A DNA stretch of 64,000 nucleotides from Monilinia fructicola (GCA_008692225.1 VICG01000014.1:1341001-1405000), one strand, 5' to 3'; shown: positions 39,149 to 51,709, counted from the stretch's first letter. Notes: a model not told the origin generated them from the letters alone. Program-made: numbers and translations.

Positions 39149-40215
39149 GACTTGAGGTCATGCAACTTACTAGACGTGTAATTCAGGGGTATGAATAATG
39201 GAAAGGTTAGAGCCCAAAAGTTGTTCTAGGTGACATACCTAACGATTCCTATGGGCAATGAAAAGCTATATGTAAACTAGCAGCATGCATTAGACAAGAA
39301 CCTTCCCCTCACCAAGTATCAAAAACCCCCTCATGCATCAGGCTAAAAGGTTAGAGACGCGAGATCGTTCCTCGGCAAAGGAGCTCTAGTTAATGATCAT
39401 CAATCAGTGAGCTTACAAGCAAGCTTTGAAATCAAAACTATTCAGCAGGGATCTAGTTTCCATACAACCCGAGGTGACTTAGCATCTCACCTACATGATC
39501 TTACGAGTCCTTTTCTAATGGCGTTCTACGGGCCTTGGGTAAAGTGCATTTTCAACAGAATTGATATATATGAACGTGAAGGCTCAGACAGTATATATAT
39601 ACCTATCTACTTACCTACCTACCTACCTACCTACCTACACATATATGTAAAACGCTACTTGAAAAACCAACAATTACCAAAAACCCCTCCTTTTGCAACT
39701 TCCTGGATTCCTCATAAGCATTTATTCTTCAATCCTCTCACAAGCCTCCAATCAGCCGCCGACGTCAAGGATGGCACAACTACCGAGCGCCCTATCCACG
39801 GCCATCCACGTTCTCCAGATCTACCCAATGGACACTGACGAAGCTTGGACACTTTCTTTCTTGATTTGTTATTTTCTCTGATCGATCCTTTCGGAAGATT
39901 TGCAGAATAGTTGGAGCTCTGTGGATCTACCTCTTGGGGTTTGTACGGAGGAGGGTACATGCATGTCCAGGGTCTAGACATCTCTGCACAGTGCACAAAT
40001 TGATGATTTCATCATAAAAGTTGGAAACGGCTTGGGCGCATACGATCTAGGTTCTTTGTTTCGAACTTGATGTGAGCGAATCGGACTTGAGGATTGAGTT
40101 ATTGGAATGTATTTATTTTGGCGGAGGAGGAAGACGAGGGTGATGACGATGCTGCTGTTATCGGATGGGAGGCGTGAAATATCGTAATATTTGTATCGTC
40201 ATCATCATGATTGTC

Positions 40216-40350
40216 ATTATTATTCTTATAATTATTATTCTTATAATTATTATTCTTATAATTATTATTCTTATAATTATTATTCTTATTATTATTATCA
40301 TTATCATTGTTATTATCATCATTATCATTATCACTATCATTATCATTATT
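40216..40350. repeat. 15-bp tandem repeat grading into ATT/ATC microsatellite
   Basis: Four to five near-perfect copies of the unit ATTATTATTCTTATA, followed by imperfect ATT/ATC triplets to about 40350. It reads as low-complexity Ile or Asn/Lys polypeptides in several frames, none convincing as a gene. Confidence 0.9.
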
Positions 40351-40666
40351 ACATACACATGGAGTAAACATCCATAGATGAATGGTGAATCAGAATTATG
40401 ACTGAACCTTGACCTTGCTCGAGCTTTGAGTTACTCAAGTTGTCTGGTCATCCTGCACGGTTGCTGTAGTGAAAGACCTACCTAGTACTAGTACCTCCCT
40501 GGTAGTAACTGTCTCCATCCAGTACGCCACAATGAAGGAGGGGGATTTCCATGAGGGGTTGCTTGCATCGAACTATCATTTCTTTCAAGCTTACTCGAGT
40601 ACTTGAATAATCAACACAAAAGAAAATCATTCCACTCTCTCACTTTGATATACACATACGGAGCAC

Positions 40667-40696
40667 ATCCATCCATCCATCCATCCATCCATCCAT
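40667..40696. repeat. CATC tetranucleotide microsatellite
   Basis: About seven direct copies of CATC in the upstream region of NCE102. Confidence 0.9.
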
Positions 40697-41322
40697 CTAG
40701 TAACTACCGAGTAATCAGCCCCTTCATAAATAACAATAAATATCCAAGTCTCCTCATTCATCATCAATCCGTTCTTTGATGTTTTGCTTTTGATTTTGAC
40801 TTTGGCTTCATTATATCGAGACCATCCATCTTCCCTACCAATTCTACCTACCTAGGTACACAAATATATAACACACACAAATACAAAGCCCCTCCACGCT
40901 TATAATCCCGTCCCTTCCGCACCAACCGTACCATTTCGCCTTCTCCTTACCTTACGTTAATCAAAATCCGACGCTTCACTGCATCCGGCCAAGGCTCGCA
41001 CCAAATCGTCATACCCAATATTTAGGGTGAGTCTACGGCATTCCTCCACGTCAAGCCCATCAAGAAAACCCGCAGAAAGGCAAAAGCGATCTGGGGAGTC
41101 ATCGCGATCATCATCGTGACACTGAATCAGAACTTTCAAGGGCTTGATAGCGCAGAGTTTATTCACAGAGCTCATATACACTTAAAGGTCCCCGCTGCTG
41201 CTCCTGGGATTTTCATATCGCTTTCCATAACTATTATTATACCAACCATCGTCTTCGTCGAGCGGCCAAATATATTCTTCCCACATAATCACCACAGATA
41301 ACCTCTTACCAATTCCTCCAAG

Positions 41323-41882
41323 ATGCCTTCCATACCCCAAATCCTGTTGAGAGGGCTCCAGCTTCTCTGCGTCATCATCTTAACCGGTCTTGTCGCCGGT
41401 GCTATTGATGTCCAGCACTTTTTCAACGACTCGGTCAACTATGCCATGTTCACCACCGTCTTCTCATGGATCGTCGTCATCTATGGCCTTTCGGCAGCTT
41501 TCGTGGAGTCATTGGCACACCCCATCATCCTCCTTGTTCTGGATGGCTTTGCCATCGGGTTCAACTTCATCGCTGGTGTGACACTTGCTGCCAGGCTCGG
41601 TGCACACAGCTGCAGTAACTCGGTAAGTTGTGATACATTTTGAGGTTTAGTGAGGGACCTGGTCACTAATAACTCAACCAGAATTACATCAACCATAATG
41701 ATTTGGCACAAGGAATCACGAAACGATGCCGTGAGCTTCAAGCTGCTACCGCGTTTTTCTGGTTCGCTTTCGCCCTGTTTGTGGCATCTCTCGTCGTAGA
41801 CTTTGTCAGCAGAGGTTCCAGCATGGGCATGCGTCGTGGTGGAGGTGCTCGCAAGGTTGCCCCAAGCATGTCCCAAGTCTAA
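41323..41882 (+). CDS. NCE102: Nce102-like MARVEL-domain membrane protein
   Basis: A four-helix plasma-membrane protein of the Nce102/Fhn1 family, linked to eisosomes, sphingolipid sensing and non-classical export. Exons are 41323..41622 and 41682..41882 (59-nt intron); 166 residues. Four hydrophobic segments lie at about 8-30, 40-62, 68-92 and 125-148. The family features RGLQLLCVIILTGLVAGAI at the start and a small, basic, Gly-rich C-terminal tail (GMRRGGGARK) are present. A GTCAGT...ACAG segment at about 41906-41991 downstream of the stop looks like an intron in the 3' untranslated region. No frame break is seen. Confidence 0.9.
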
Positions 41883-42837
41883 GCAAAAAAAAAATCAATC
41901 AACAGGTCAGTATTCCTTCTTCTTAACCTTTTCACAGTTTCCGCTGCTCCAGTTGCCATTCAAAACTTCGACTAACAAATCCTCAAAACAGGGTAGGAGT
42001 CTCCAACAGAGAAAGAATATATCAGTGAAGTGGAGGTGGAGTTCCACTATTCGCGGTTAGGATAATAGGGGCTGGATATAGTAGGATGGCTTTTTTGTGT
42101 TCGTTGGGGCGTAGAAGTTATGTAAATGAATGTTTATGTCTTTATGTTTATGACGGAGGGGGGATCGGAGGGGTGTTTGGTGGCAGAGGGGATCTTATTA
42201 ATGTGTACAATATGAACGAGAGATGAACTTAGTAATACAATGGTTAATGAAGCAGAGGTTTTCCCATCTCTTGGACCATTACGACAGAACTTTCAGATAG
42301 GGTTCGTTGAATTGAGAAATGGCTCAAAACATCATCACAAAATGCATCGCAATAAACACAAATACCACCTTTCTTGACGAGCTTTCGTGTGAAACATTAT
42401 TCTCAAAACCATGCGTAGGTTTGTATTCATATGTACCGAGTAGTATCAATCATGTAAATACCACGCTTGTCTGTCAAGAAGCAAGCAAATCTCTATACAC
42501 AATATGCCCCGGCCAATATATTATATGTTGGCAATGTACCACCTTATGCATCTTCTATAAACGCCAAATTTCAATGCCATGCTTGCTTTATCCGGGTGTC
42601 CCCTCATTATGGTAGGTACTAACAAGTATCATTGTTCTTGTACGAGCGTTGATGAATCACGTTTCTCTACCATGGCTTCTCAGCCTCACAACTTCTTAAG
42701 TCCATGAGCTCTCATGCTCGCAAGTTCTCGTATCTGTGATTTCACTCGAATATCTCTTGAAACTGCGATTAGATTTGTGGATATATCTCGTCTCATGCTC
42801 GCTTGCTCACAAGTTCTACAAAGTCCGCCCCATCTGC
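41883..42837. other. Intergenic, convergent 3' ends
   Basis: 3' regions of NCE102 and the Mim2-like gene. No gene is supported. Confidence 0.55.
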
Positions 42838-43344
42838 TCATAATGTAGCTGCGGCTGCGACGGCTCCAGCGCCTTTGAAGGCGGGCTTATTTGTGATTTC
42901 GACTGTGACGGGATACTTCCATGTCATATATTTTGCCCAACCTATTCACAGACACATGGACAAATTAGCCTGAGTCCTCCTATGTTCCAGATTCGAACAT
43001 TGGGGAGGGGGGATATGAATCGACACCTGCATTATCTAGCCCTTGGTAAAAGCTGCAAAAGAGGAAGAAGGAAATAAGAGAGGAAAACACATACTCCAAT
43101 AAGCAAATTTCCTTCCAAAATATTTCCCAACCCACGGTACAATCACCATCGTAAGCATCATTTCCAACTGCTGCAAACTGGCTTCCCATTCCTTTTGTGC
43201 ATCAGAACCATCTCCATCGTCGGAAGAGGCATAATCGGAACTATCAATCGACGAAGGCAGCGAATCCAATTCGTGAAGCTCGTCTAGTTCGTCTGAGGAG
43301 TGTGAGGAGGCATGGATGTAGGAATCTGAGGCGGAGATAGACAT
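42838..43344 (-). CDS. MIM2: Mim2/Emr1-like mitochondrial outer-membrane protein
   Basis: A small single-span protein of 117 residues. Exons on the minus strand are 43095..43344 and 42838..42941, with a 153-nt intron, long for this window. Residues 1-50 are Ser/Asp/Glu-rich. They are followed by EWEASLQQLEMMLTMVIVPWVGKYFGRKFAYWSWAKYMTWKYP (shown here as two parts: EWEASLQQLEMMLTMVIVP, then WVGKYFGRKFAYW), a hydrophobic helix with a basic/aromatic flank. A short tail ends GAGAVAAAATL. This layout matches fungal Mim2-type proteins, which with Mim1 insert helical proteins into the mitochondrial outer membrane. The first ATG of the frame lies 16 codons upstream in a low-complexity stretch; the inner ATG is preferred. 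Function is inferred from resemblance only. Confidence 0.72.
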
Positions 43345-43809
43345 TTTGGGTGGATGGGGCTGGTAGATAAATGAATGTAGGGGGTATCTCAATTTGCTAA
43401 GGGAAGCATGGAAAATGAAAATTGCTATCGCTGGAGAGGGGTCTGGCGATACATTGAGGGGAGGAAGGTCTTCGATATGGGTGAAGCGTGGATCTGGCTG
43501 GTAGTGAGATAAATGACTGGGTCAGTTATTTCATACTTGGAACTCAAATCGGCGCGGATCTGCTCTCGACCTCCGTTGGCGCGTTCCCGTATGGTCACGT
43601 GCATCAATCCATGGCCCTGCTTATGCCTAGAGTTTGAGGCTCGGTTTTTGAGTCATCGATGAAATAATATCGTGGAAGAGAGGTTTCTTGAACTTTTATT
43701 TCACCCAAAGCACCACCATATCACATTTCGAGTACAGAAATCCGGGAATATACTATACGATTATTCAGATCGGAAAGAATACAATACCAGGATAATTACT
43801 ACCGCAATC
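43345..43809. other. Divergent promoter of Mim2-like gene and eIF2-beta
   Basis: 465 bp shared by two divergent housekeeping genes. No specific regulatory motif could be assigned. Confidence 0.55.
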
Positions 43810-44977
43810 ATGGCCGACGTAAGTTTAGATCGCTCCTTGGTTTTTCCTTTATAAATCATTTCACCCCACCTAAATCTTGATTGTCTCTGATTTAAGGCAA
43901 ACAATTTCATGTTTTTAACAACATATCACAGGAGATTGACGTTAAACCACGCAAATCCGTAGCTTTCAGCGAAGGAACCACAATCGTCGACGAAAACGGA
44001 GAAGTCACAATGAAGGAAGACGGGCACGACGACACTAAAGATACGGCGCAGTCCCATTCACCTAGTACGCCGCCACTTTCCAAGGCTTTGGGCGCATTTA
44101 CTGATCCTTTCCAAGGCAATGGCGATGAAGCGACGGCGAATAACGAAGATGATGGGCTGGGCGATTTGTCTTTGATGAAGAAGAAGAAGAAGAAGAGCAA
44201 GAAGGTTGAGGAGGGTGAGGAGGGAGGTGATGAAGCTGCTGCGGATGGTGGTCTCGATCTTTCGACTATGAAGAAGAAGAAGAAGAGCAAGAAGCCCAAG
44301 GATACTGCAGAGGATGATTTCACAGCCAGACTCGCAGCCGCTAATCTTAACGGTGACGAAGGTGAGGAGAAGGTGGCTGAGGAAACCCCGGCCGATGATG
44401 GTGATATGAAGAAGGGAACTGGCATCTGGGCACATGACGAGACCAAAGCAATTGGTTACGAAAACCTCCTCTCTCGATTCTTCATCTTGCTCTCGGAAAA
44501 GAACCCCGATCATGCTTCATCCGGCTCCAAGAGTTATAAGATTCCTCCTCCACAATGTCTCCGTGAAGGAAACAAGAAGACGATTTTTGCCAATATTGCC
44601 GAGATCTGCAAGCGAATGAAGAGAACTGATGAGCACGTTACTCAATATTTATTCGCCGAATTAGGTACCAACGGTTCCGTTGATGGTAGCAGACGTTTGG
44701 TCATCAAGGGTCGTTTCCAACAGAAACAAATTGAAAACGTGTTGAGAAAATATATTAGTACGTTCACTTTCCCATTTCTTCAAACGCCATACTAATACCT
44801 CTCACAGTGGAATATGTGACCTGCAAAACATGTAGATCCGCCGACACGGAACTCAACAAGGGAGAGAACAGATTGTTCTTCATCACCTGCAACTCCTGTG
44901 GATCTCGACGTTCAGTCACTGCCATCAAAACCGGTTTCAGTGCCCAAGTCGGAAAGAGAAGAAGACAGCAGGGTTAA
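43810..44977 (+). CDS. SUI3: Translation initiation factor eIF2 subunit beta
   Basis: The beta subunit of eIF2, which delivers initiator tRNA to the 40S ribosome. Exons are 43810..43818 (9 nt, encoding Met-Ala-Asp), 43932..44757 and 44808..44977; 334 residues. Two lysine-rich boxes ([10 protein letters not shown] and [11 protein letters not shown]) mediate contact with eIF5 and eIF2B-epsilon in the family; yeast has three. Then come the central alpha/beta domain ([38 protein letters not shown]) and a C4 zinc ribbon with cysteines near 284, 287, 306 and 309 (CKTC...CNSC). It ends KRRRQQG. The start exon is very short, so the mature N-terminus depends on splicing. Confidence 0.96.
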
Positions 44978-46923
44978 GCTTGTTAAACTTCTTAGATTTT
45001 CTACGTGCGATATCATGCGTCTTTTCACTTTCATTGCTGGCGCATCACGAAAAGTTTTAGCTGGATGGGATGGATGGACTACAGATCTTTTTGGGGCGGG
45101 ACTCGTTAGAGTCCATGATGTCTTATTGCGCATTGCATTGCATGGGTGATGTGATATGATACGACGGAATGGATTTGAATGGAATGATCTGGAACACACA
45201 CAGAGAAATGTCATGCTTGTAAATGATATGGCAATTCCATAATTATATCATTTGTCCATTCAGCTGCAGTACAAGATTATGCTTTTTTGTGAGTTTGTGA
45301 TTTGGGTGGTTCACGTTCTGTGGATGCTTCCGGTGATTTGCTAGCTGAGCATAAAATCGCTCTCTGTATGTAGGTAGGTAGGTAGGCAGGTAGGTAGGTA
45401 GGTAGGCAGGTAGGTAGGTAGGTAGGTATAGGTATTGGTCCCGGTAATCTTGTATCTTACCCGCCAGTGAGCTCTTAACTTTTTCCTGGCGACTTTTCTA
45501 TCCCCATTCTCCCATGAATCTGAGGTTCTGGTATGCAACTCGATTACTGGCTCCCGGTGAGCTATGAATATAGGTAATGAATGATATGTTTATTCCTTTG
45601 TAGCTTGGTGAGATGAAGGGTTTTGTTTATTTTCTGATACATGGATGGACGGGTGAAGTTAGTGGGTTTTGTTATGTCTATTCGAGTACTGTAGATATGA
45701 ATAATAAGAAATTTGCAGCGTCTCTATTAAAATGTATGGGAATGGATGAAGGGTAGGTATGATTAGGGAGTTCCCGCTGAAGGCGTCAATGTGGACATGG
45801 ATGAGATGAACTGGGCCGTGATTGAGTGTGAGAGGTGAGGTGTGAGGTGATGTTGTACAAAACTGTGAAAGATGTGGGAGAATGATGGATGAGGTGAGCT
45901 GAGCTGAGGTTTTGTATATGTATATATACACCCGTGGACAATAAATGAGAGCCATTATAATGTATATATAGAGCATGTATCTAGACGGTATATCCATTCA
46001 CATCGTGAGCTTAAAACCACTGATATAATCATGATTATCATCGTCGTCATCCATGGAGAACTCTTGAAACATCAAGAGATGTCGATTAAGAAACTGATAA
46101 CTACAAAGTGCTAATTACGAAACTATCCAGCCACCAACAGCACAAAACAAGGACTACACGCGTAACACCACATCCGATCCGAAGCGACGCCTACCATCCG
46201 ATGAAGATATCATATACGTACCAACGCCATCCATAGAATGAACCATTAAGCGCCCGGGATATTCATCACCAGCCAAACCCAAGAAATCCGACCAAATTAA
46301 GCCCAAGCCCAAGCTTCTCATCCGATTCCTGCATCGTGATTGGTCCGTGACTGTTATGATAATAAAAGAAAATAGCACAGCCCGCCCCAAGAACCGCGCT
46401 GGACCACTGGCCAATCCCTGATTTCTTACCTGGGCGTGATGTGGGAGCTTGGGTGCTTGCTTGGGTGAGATGAAATAAGATGCATGCATGTACGGAGTAT
46501 GTATGTGCATGGGATGGTGGTGGATGAAAGTGGATGGATGGATGGATGGAGGGGATTATATGATAAGAGGCGGCTGCTGTTTTCCGCGAAGAAAGTGAGA
46601 TGGGTGATGAGTGAGGTTTCTGCTTCGCTTTGATTTCTGTTTTGAATCCTTGATTGGCATGCGAAGTTTGTGAGAAGATTGATTTTTGGATTGTGAGTAT
46701 TGAATTTTGACGTTTCGGATGAATTAGATGATTGATTGATTGGCGCGGGGCAAGGTGGGAGCTTCAGAGCCTGTAGGACGGATGGGATGCGATGTGATGA
46801 GATGGAATTATATGCTGACTAGAGCTCAGATTTACGGCAATAACTACTCAAGAGCATTCGGATCTAACTTTGGGTCTTTCTAATTGTTTATTTGAATCCA
46901 TTTGATTGTTGGAATCAATCAAT
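44978..46923. other. Intergenic with GTAG-type microsatellite
   Basis: 3' region of eIF2-beta and promoter of AIM24. It holds the GTAG repeat at about 45370-45428. No gene is supported. Confidence 0.55.
45370..45428. repeat. GTAG/GCAG tetranucleotide microsatellite
   Basis: About fifteen copies of GTAG, with a GCAG variant recurring in a regular higher-order pattern. Confidence 0.9.
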
Positions 46924-48509
46924 ATGTCGACATATTATCCTCGTTAGTATCTTCGGCCAGCCTGCTGCGAAAACACCTAGCTAATTCTTCTACAGCTCCT
47001 CCCGGAGGCAATGGAGGTAAGGAACCCTTTTATCGATCAAGGACATCCTTCTAATCCTTCAACATAGCTTCCCAACAACAATACGCACCCCCGCCAACCT
47101 CCCCACCCCCAAATCAGACCTCATTTCAATACGCAGCTCCACCCACTTCTCCGCCCCCAAACCAAACCTCATTCCAATACGCCGCTCCTCCTACCTCTCC
47201 TCCTTCAGGTCAATCCTCGCATGCTTACTATCCACCACCCCCTTCAGCCTCCACAACAAGCTATACCCCTCCCCCAAACCCTCAACCTACCCCTCCCCAA
47301 CCACAACAGCAGCAATACTCTACACCCCCCAATTTCTCCCATCGTCCCTCCTACTCCGGTGGACAACATACCCTCCCCATTCACACGCCACCTCCACAAC
47401 AAACACAAGCACCAGCACAAGCACAAGGCCCAGCGCACGCATCATCCTCATCCGTTTCTCCTCAAGAAACACATCTACCCGGTTATGCACATGCTGGCCC
47501 TAGCACCAATACTTCCGACTACCCACCCGAAAAGCCAGCGCTGAACACCAGTCTCACAATCAATCTAGACCATGGCGCGCCCAGCGCCGCGCATTTCGTA
47601 GGAGCCAGCGCAACGCAGGATGATGTGGGGACATTTAATGGAGGGAGTTATCGGGTGAGCCACAGGGATACAAACAGTATTGTGACCATCCAGCTAGCGA
47701 TGGGTTGTCCATTGACCGTCAAACCTGGTTTGTGCTCTTTTAGTTCCTAGCCCCGTTGCGAAAGTTGCGATCAGATGAAGGGAGAGGAGAAGAAAGGAAA
47801 GGAAAGGAAACAAGCTAACTGGTGAAACCAAAGGCGCAATGATCGCCATGACCCCCACCATCACACTCAAAGGCGCCATTAAATTCTCGATGAAGAAACT
47901 CGTCATCGGCGGCGAAATGACCCATTCGACTTTCACGGGTCCGGGCGAACTCTTACTAGCCCCTTCATCCCTAGGCGACATCACCAATATCCGTCTCACA
48001 GGCGATGAACAGTGGAGCGTGGGACGCGACGCCTATCTAGCCTCTACCCAAGGAGTCATCAAGGAGTACAAGAGACAGGGAATTGGAAAAGCCATGTTCA
48101 GCGGCGAAGGACTGTTTGTCTATAAGATCAGCGGGGTGGGATTACTATGGATCAGCAGTCTCGGTGCCATCATCAGGAAAGATGTAAGTCATCTCCCTCC
48201 CCCTCTCCCTCTCCCTCTCCCTCCCCATTCCCCTCCCCTTTCCTTCCCCTGCAAAGCGTCGCCCGAAGCAAGCTAACAGAACGCAAAAGCTCAAGGAAGG
48301 CGAACGCTACATCGTAGATAATGGACACCTGGTCGCCTGGAACACGAAAATACGTACTCGAGCGCGTGGCGTCGGGGGGGATCATCAGTGGGCTGAGCAG
48401 CGGGGAGGGATTGGTGTGCAAGTTTACGGGCCCGGGCACCGTGTTCATCCAAACGAGGAACCCGGTCGCGTTTGGACAGTGGATTAGTGCGCATGCGGGA
48501 GGGGCTTAG
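46924..48509 (+). CDS. AIM24: Aim24-like mitochondrial biogenesis protein (one frame break)
   Basis: An Aim24/TRAP-like fold protein; yeast Aim24 is needed for normal mitochondrial MICOS organisation. Exons are 46924..46942, 46996..47016 (21 nt), 47068..47727, 47834..48183 and 48290..48509, giving about 422 residues after one surplus base is discounted. Residues 1-190 are Pro/Gln/Ser-rich with repeated [16 protein letters not shown] units and are probably disordered. The conserved domain runs from about 215 to the end ([50 protein letters not shown] end). Within the last exon the frame moves at the AAAA run 48347-48350; with three A's it reads [14 protein letters not shown], as the family requires. 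No splice signal explains this. Confidence 0.82.
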
Positions 48510-50839
48510 CGGAGTGGGGAGAGGGGGGTGGGGGAGGGGCGGGGAGCACGAGGGGTTTGCGAATGGGGGCGTGGCGAGGGACGGGTTGCAAGGGGGCGCG
48601 TGCGTGCCGATGCGGAGAAGCGGCATGCTTTACGTAGGAAGGTTTTCCGCGCGTCGAGGAACACCGATTGAGCCCCGGGGAACGATGCAGCGAGACGATG
48701 TGACATGATATGATATGATATGATATGACATGATACCTTTTTCTTCATCTACCATAGCTCTTACTTACCCTTGTTCGGTAATTTCCTCCCTTTCATGATG
48801 TACGATTTATCACCTGTTAACAGCAATGCCATGCTTGTTTTCCAACTTTCCAGTGTCTATGCTGCGACGTCGTGAGTCTTTGAGGTCATCACATTTGTCA
48901 CTTCTGCATGTACGATATGCTAGCTTGATGGCGGGTTTATGGCGCCGCTCCCATTTCTGGAGATCGATTGATCACGGGGTGGAGGATCGGCCGTGTGGGC
49001 AAGAGAGCCGGGGACGACGATGCGAGGCTCTTATTAGTATGGAGAGTTGTGGGAGTAGGGGATAGAGCAGTTAGCTGGTGGGCGTGATATCGAGGGGTTA
49101 GATTTAGACGCTGGGTCTAGGAGGTGTTGGGGTTGAATTTAAAGGTGAGGTGAAAGCAACCCTCGCGTTCTCAACATGGCAATCTATCTACAGAGATATA
49201 TCCCCATCTCCATCCCCATCGCCAACCATAGAGAACCCGCCAATTTCTCAAAACATACAGATGCTCGCCTGAAGTATCAACGTGCCTTGTATCAAAGTGA
49301 GTAACTCATATCACCGTCTATCCATCTATCACCTCCCACCAAAACCTACTACCCTCAACCCAGATTTTCAAAACTCTCCAATCAAACTAATTCAACGTCT
49401 AATAAATCCCCATCCATCCATTCATCCATCCATCCATTAAAATCAATCAATCACCAAACCCCCAACTTCCCACCCGAAAGATTGAAAATCAAAGCTCCCC
49501 AGACGCCGAGTATACAAACAGGCGAGGCTGCGCCGCCGTGCCCATGATCTTGGCACTGGTTACCATTGGACGATATCTCACGTTACACAGCATGCAAGCT
49601 GGGGCGGAGTGAGGCGATCAGAACCTTAAAGCCTGGCGGGCTTCTAGAAGAACGAACGCGTGGAATGATGCGCTCGTTACGTGTCTGATTTGTGCGAGGG
49701 ATTGTGTGGATGATGCAAGCGTCGGGCGAAAGTGGGTGGGTTTCAGCTGGGGAGAGGGCTGGGTGTGTGATATTTTTAGTCTTTGGATGTGAGGTCGACG
49801 GAGCTGCTGGTGATGGATGGGGATGGGGGTTGGTATGAATGTTAGTTGGGCATGATTGGGAAGGCGACAATTTGAGGGGCTGGGAGGACTTCGATACTAC
49901 CAAATCGGGTGGTATGATAGGGGACTATAGTACGTGGTGGGTGCCCTACTGTTATTGTCCTATTCCTTGCCCTAGCCGGTGGGTTATTTCCGAATGACCT
50001 CGTCTGCATGCTACGTTGTTCTTCAGTGAACAATTTTATCCCTGTACATGGAAACACGATTGGACATCTGGCTTGTGTTTCCGTAGTTGGACACCAATAT
50101 GCACTGTTATAGGAAAGGGCTCAAGTATTTATATCTTCGATGATACCCCATTGCGTTATTTGCATGAAAATATGCCTTACCATTCATAGAAGCCGAATGC
50201 TAGAAAGCCCTGCATATGCACGAGTGACAGTATGTAAATGTATAAAGGAACTGCTATTTCATTCAAAAAATCATAACCATGACTCACGATGAGAACATTT
50301 CATGATCATAATCATAAGAACCGTAAAGTACATCAGCATATGCGCCCCTTAGAAAAGAACAAAGAAATAACAACACTTGGGTATAGAAATCGTTCAAGAG
50401 ACTCTTCTTTTCGGCAATTATCCAGCATCTGAAAAATCGAAATCCGTGAGTACGCAAAAACAAAACACCTGAGAAAACCCTTACGGTGTGCAGTTGAAAA
50501 TAGATGATTGACCAGTCCCACTCGGTGTAATCTTGGGTTCAAGTGCTTAGGCAACAAGCAGATACTACTCCCTGTCGAAGAGGCGACATGTGGGCGCAAG
50601 GCCTGTAGTACTTGCATAAACATGGGAACCGGCATATAAATTTACTCATTCGGTGAGAGAACAGAATTCAATAACACAAGTATGAAGAATTCCAAACAAT
50701 GGAGAGACAGTGGCAAAATTTGTCACCCACACAACCACGCACCATTCCGACCTGCAAATATAAGGTGACAGCGTTTTCCAAACATTATTTGGACAACCTT
50801 GGAAGTCAATTCCTTTCCTAAACTGATAGGCCAGAGAAC
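48510..50839. other. Intergenic, no gene recognised
   Basis: 2.3 kb containing a GATAT repeat (about 48705-48735) and a CATC run (about 49410-49436). Open frames are compositionally biased and lack domains. A small cloverleaf-like sequence near 49520-49590 was not convincing. Confidence 0.55.
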
Positions 50840-51709
50840 TCAAGTGCGCTCTGGGTGCTTGATGAACACTGGCTGGTGTTGCCTCGATGAAGTCGAGGTC
50901 TGTCTTTCTTTTCCTTTGTGTGTATTGCTTGAGCGTTTGCGATCTCGTTCTTCTTTTTGAAGATTGTGCAGGACTTTTGACTCTTTCTCTCGCTTTAACT
51001 TTTCTTCGGGAGTTTCAAATCCTTTTCGTACGAGACCAGGTACTGCTGGACGCTCGGTATACTGCTCGGCCAAAGCGTAATCCTCATTGGTCATCAGACC
51101 ATTCTTCCACATATAATCGAGTACCAGAAAGTCTGGCCGGATATTTGTTTCACCATCAAGGAGATGCTCACGACTATGTGCCATTCTTTGTCTCCAATTA
51201 TGACGCGGATCATTGTTATCTTCAAAATCTTCGTCACAAAACAGGCAGAGGCATTTTGATGGAGGAGGAAGGTTGCTGAAATGGGATAGGGTGTGTTCAA
51301 GCCAGTTCTCGAATTCATCTGGATGAAACGTTAATCCGCAACTTATCGATACAAACTCGCACGGAAGAACGATAGCAGTATTCATGTGAGGGATCAAAGG
51401 TGTTGGGAAGGGCCACCCAATTACTGGATTAGTTTGGGCAGATTGATGACTAGTCGCTGTTGTGGTTGACTTGTAAGATTGCCTGCTAAACACACTCTCG
51501 TCATATTCACTACTGGGGGAGACTGTTGATGCGGATTCCTGGCTTGTGATTGAGCGCGTCGGAATATTATATGTTCTATTCGCATATTGTCGAGGAACTG
51601 GCGATATACAAGGAAAACTTGTACGATGAGTGCCTGTGAGGAGATTTGGCAGAGGATTCTCTGAGTCATTCAGGTACCGAGCGATGTTGAGGTTATTGAA
51701 AGTCGCCAT
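50840..51709 (-). CDS. Hypothetical protein with Cys/His-rich zinc-finger-like segment
   Basis: Single exon, 289 residues from the ATG beginning MATFNNLNIARYLND. The open frame extends 93 codons further upstream, but that part reads as an AT-rich leader with a chance hydrophobic stretch, so the inner start is preferred. Residues about 1-110 are Ser/Thr/Pro/Asn-rich. Residues about 120-185 hold CGLTFHPDEFENWLEHTLSHF followed by CLCLFCDEDFEDN...HNWRQRMAHSREH, an irregular C2H2-like spacing seen in poorly characterised fungal proteins. The C-terminal 70 residues are strongly charged (Lys/Glu, then basic). I do not recognise a named family. The zinc-binding idea is inference from Cys/His spacing. 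Confidence 0.62.
   Translation of the reverse strand: MATFNNLNIARYLNDSENPLPNLLTGTHRTSFPCISPVPRQYANRTYNIPTRSITSQESASTVSPSSEYDESVFSRQSYKSTTTATSHQSAQTNPVIGWPFPTPLIPHMNTAIVLPCEFVSISCGLTFHPDEFENWLEHTLSHFSNLPPPSKCLCLFCDEDFEDNNDPRHNWRQRMAHSREHLLDGETNIRPDFLVLDYMWKNGLMTNEDYALAEQYTERPAVPGLVRKGFETPEEKLKREKESKVLHNLQKEERDRKRSSNTHKGKERQTSTSSRQHQPVFIKHPERT

Larger units (their letters stand above)
39149..41322. other. Intergenic upstream of NCE102, microsatellite- and pyrimidine-rich
   Basis: No gene is supported. It contains a TACC repeat (about 39609-39638), the AT-rich 15-bp tandem repeat (about 40216-40290) and a CATC repeat (about 40667-40696). The last 300 bp before 41323 are CT-rich, typical of a strong fungal promoter or leader. 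Confidence 0.6.

Noticed and set aside
40216..40350. Tandem array as a CRISPR-like structure or repetitive protein gene
   Set aside because: There are no spacers between units, the genome is eukaryotic, and the open frames are simple-sequence artefacts present on both strands.
49520..49590. Possible tRNA-like cloverleaf
   Set aside because: No recognisable T-arm (GGTTCGANTCC-type B box) and no consistent acceptor pairing.
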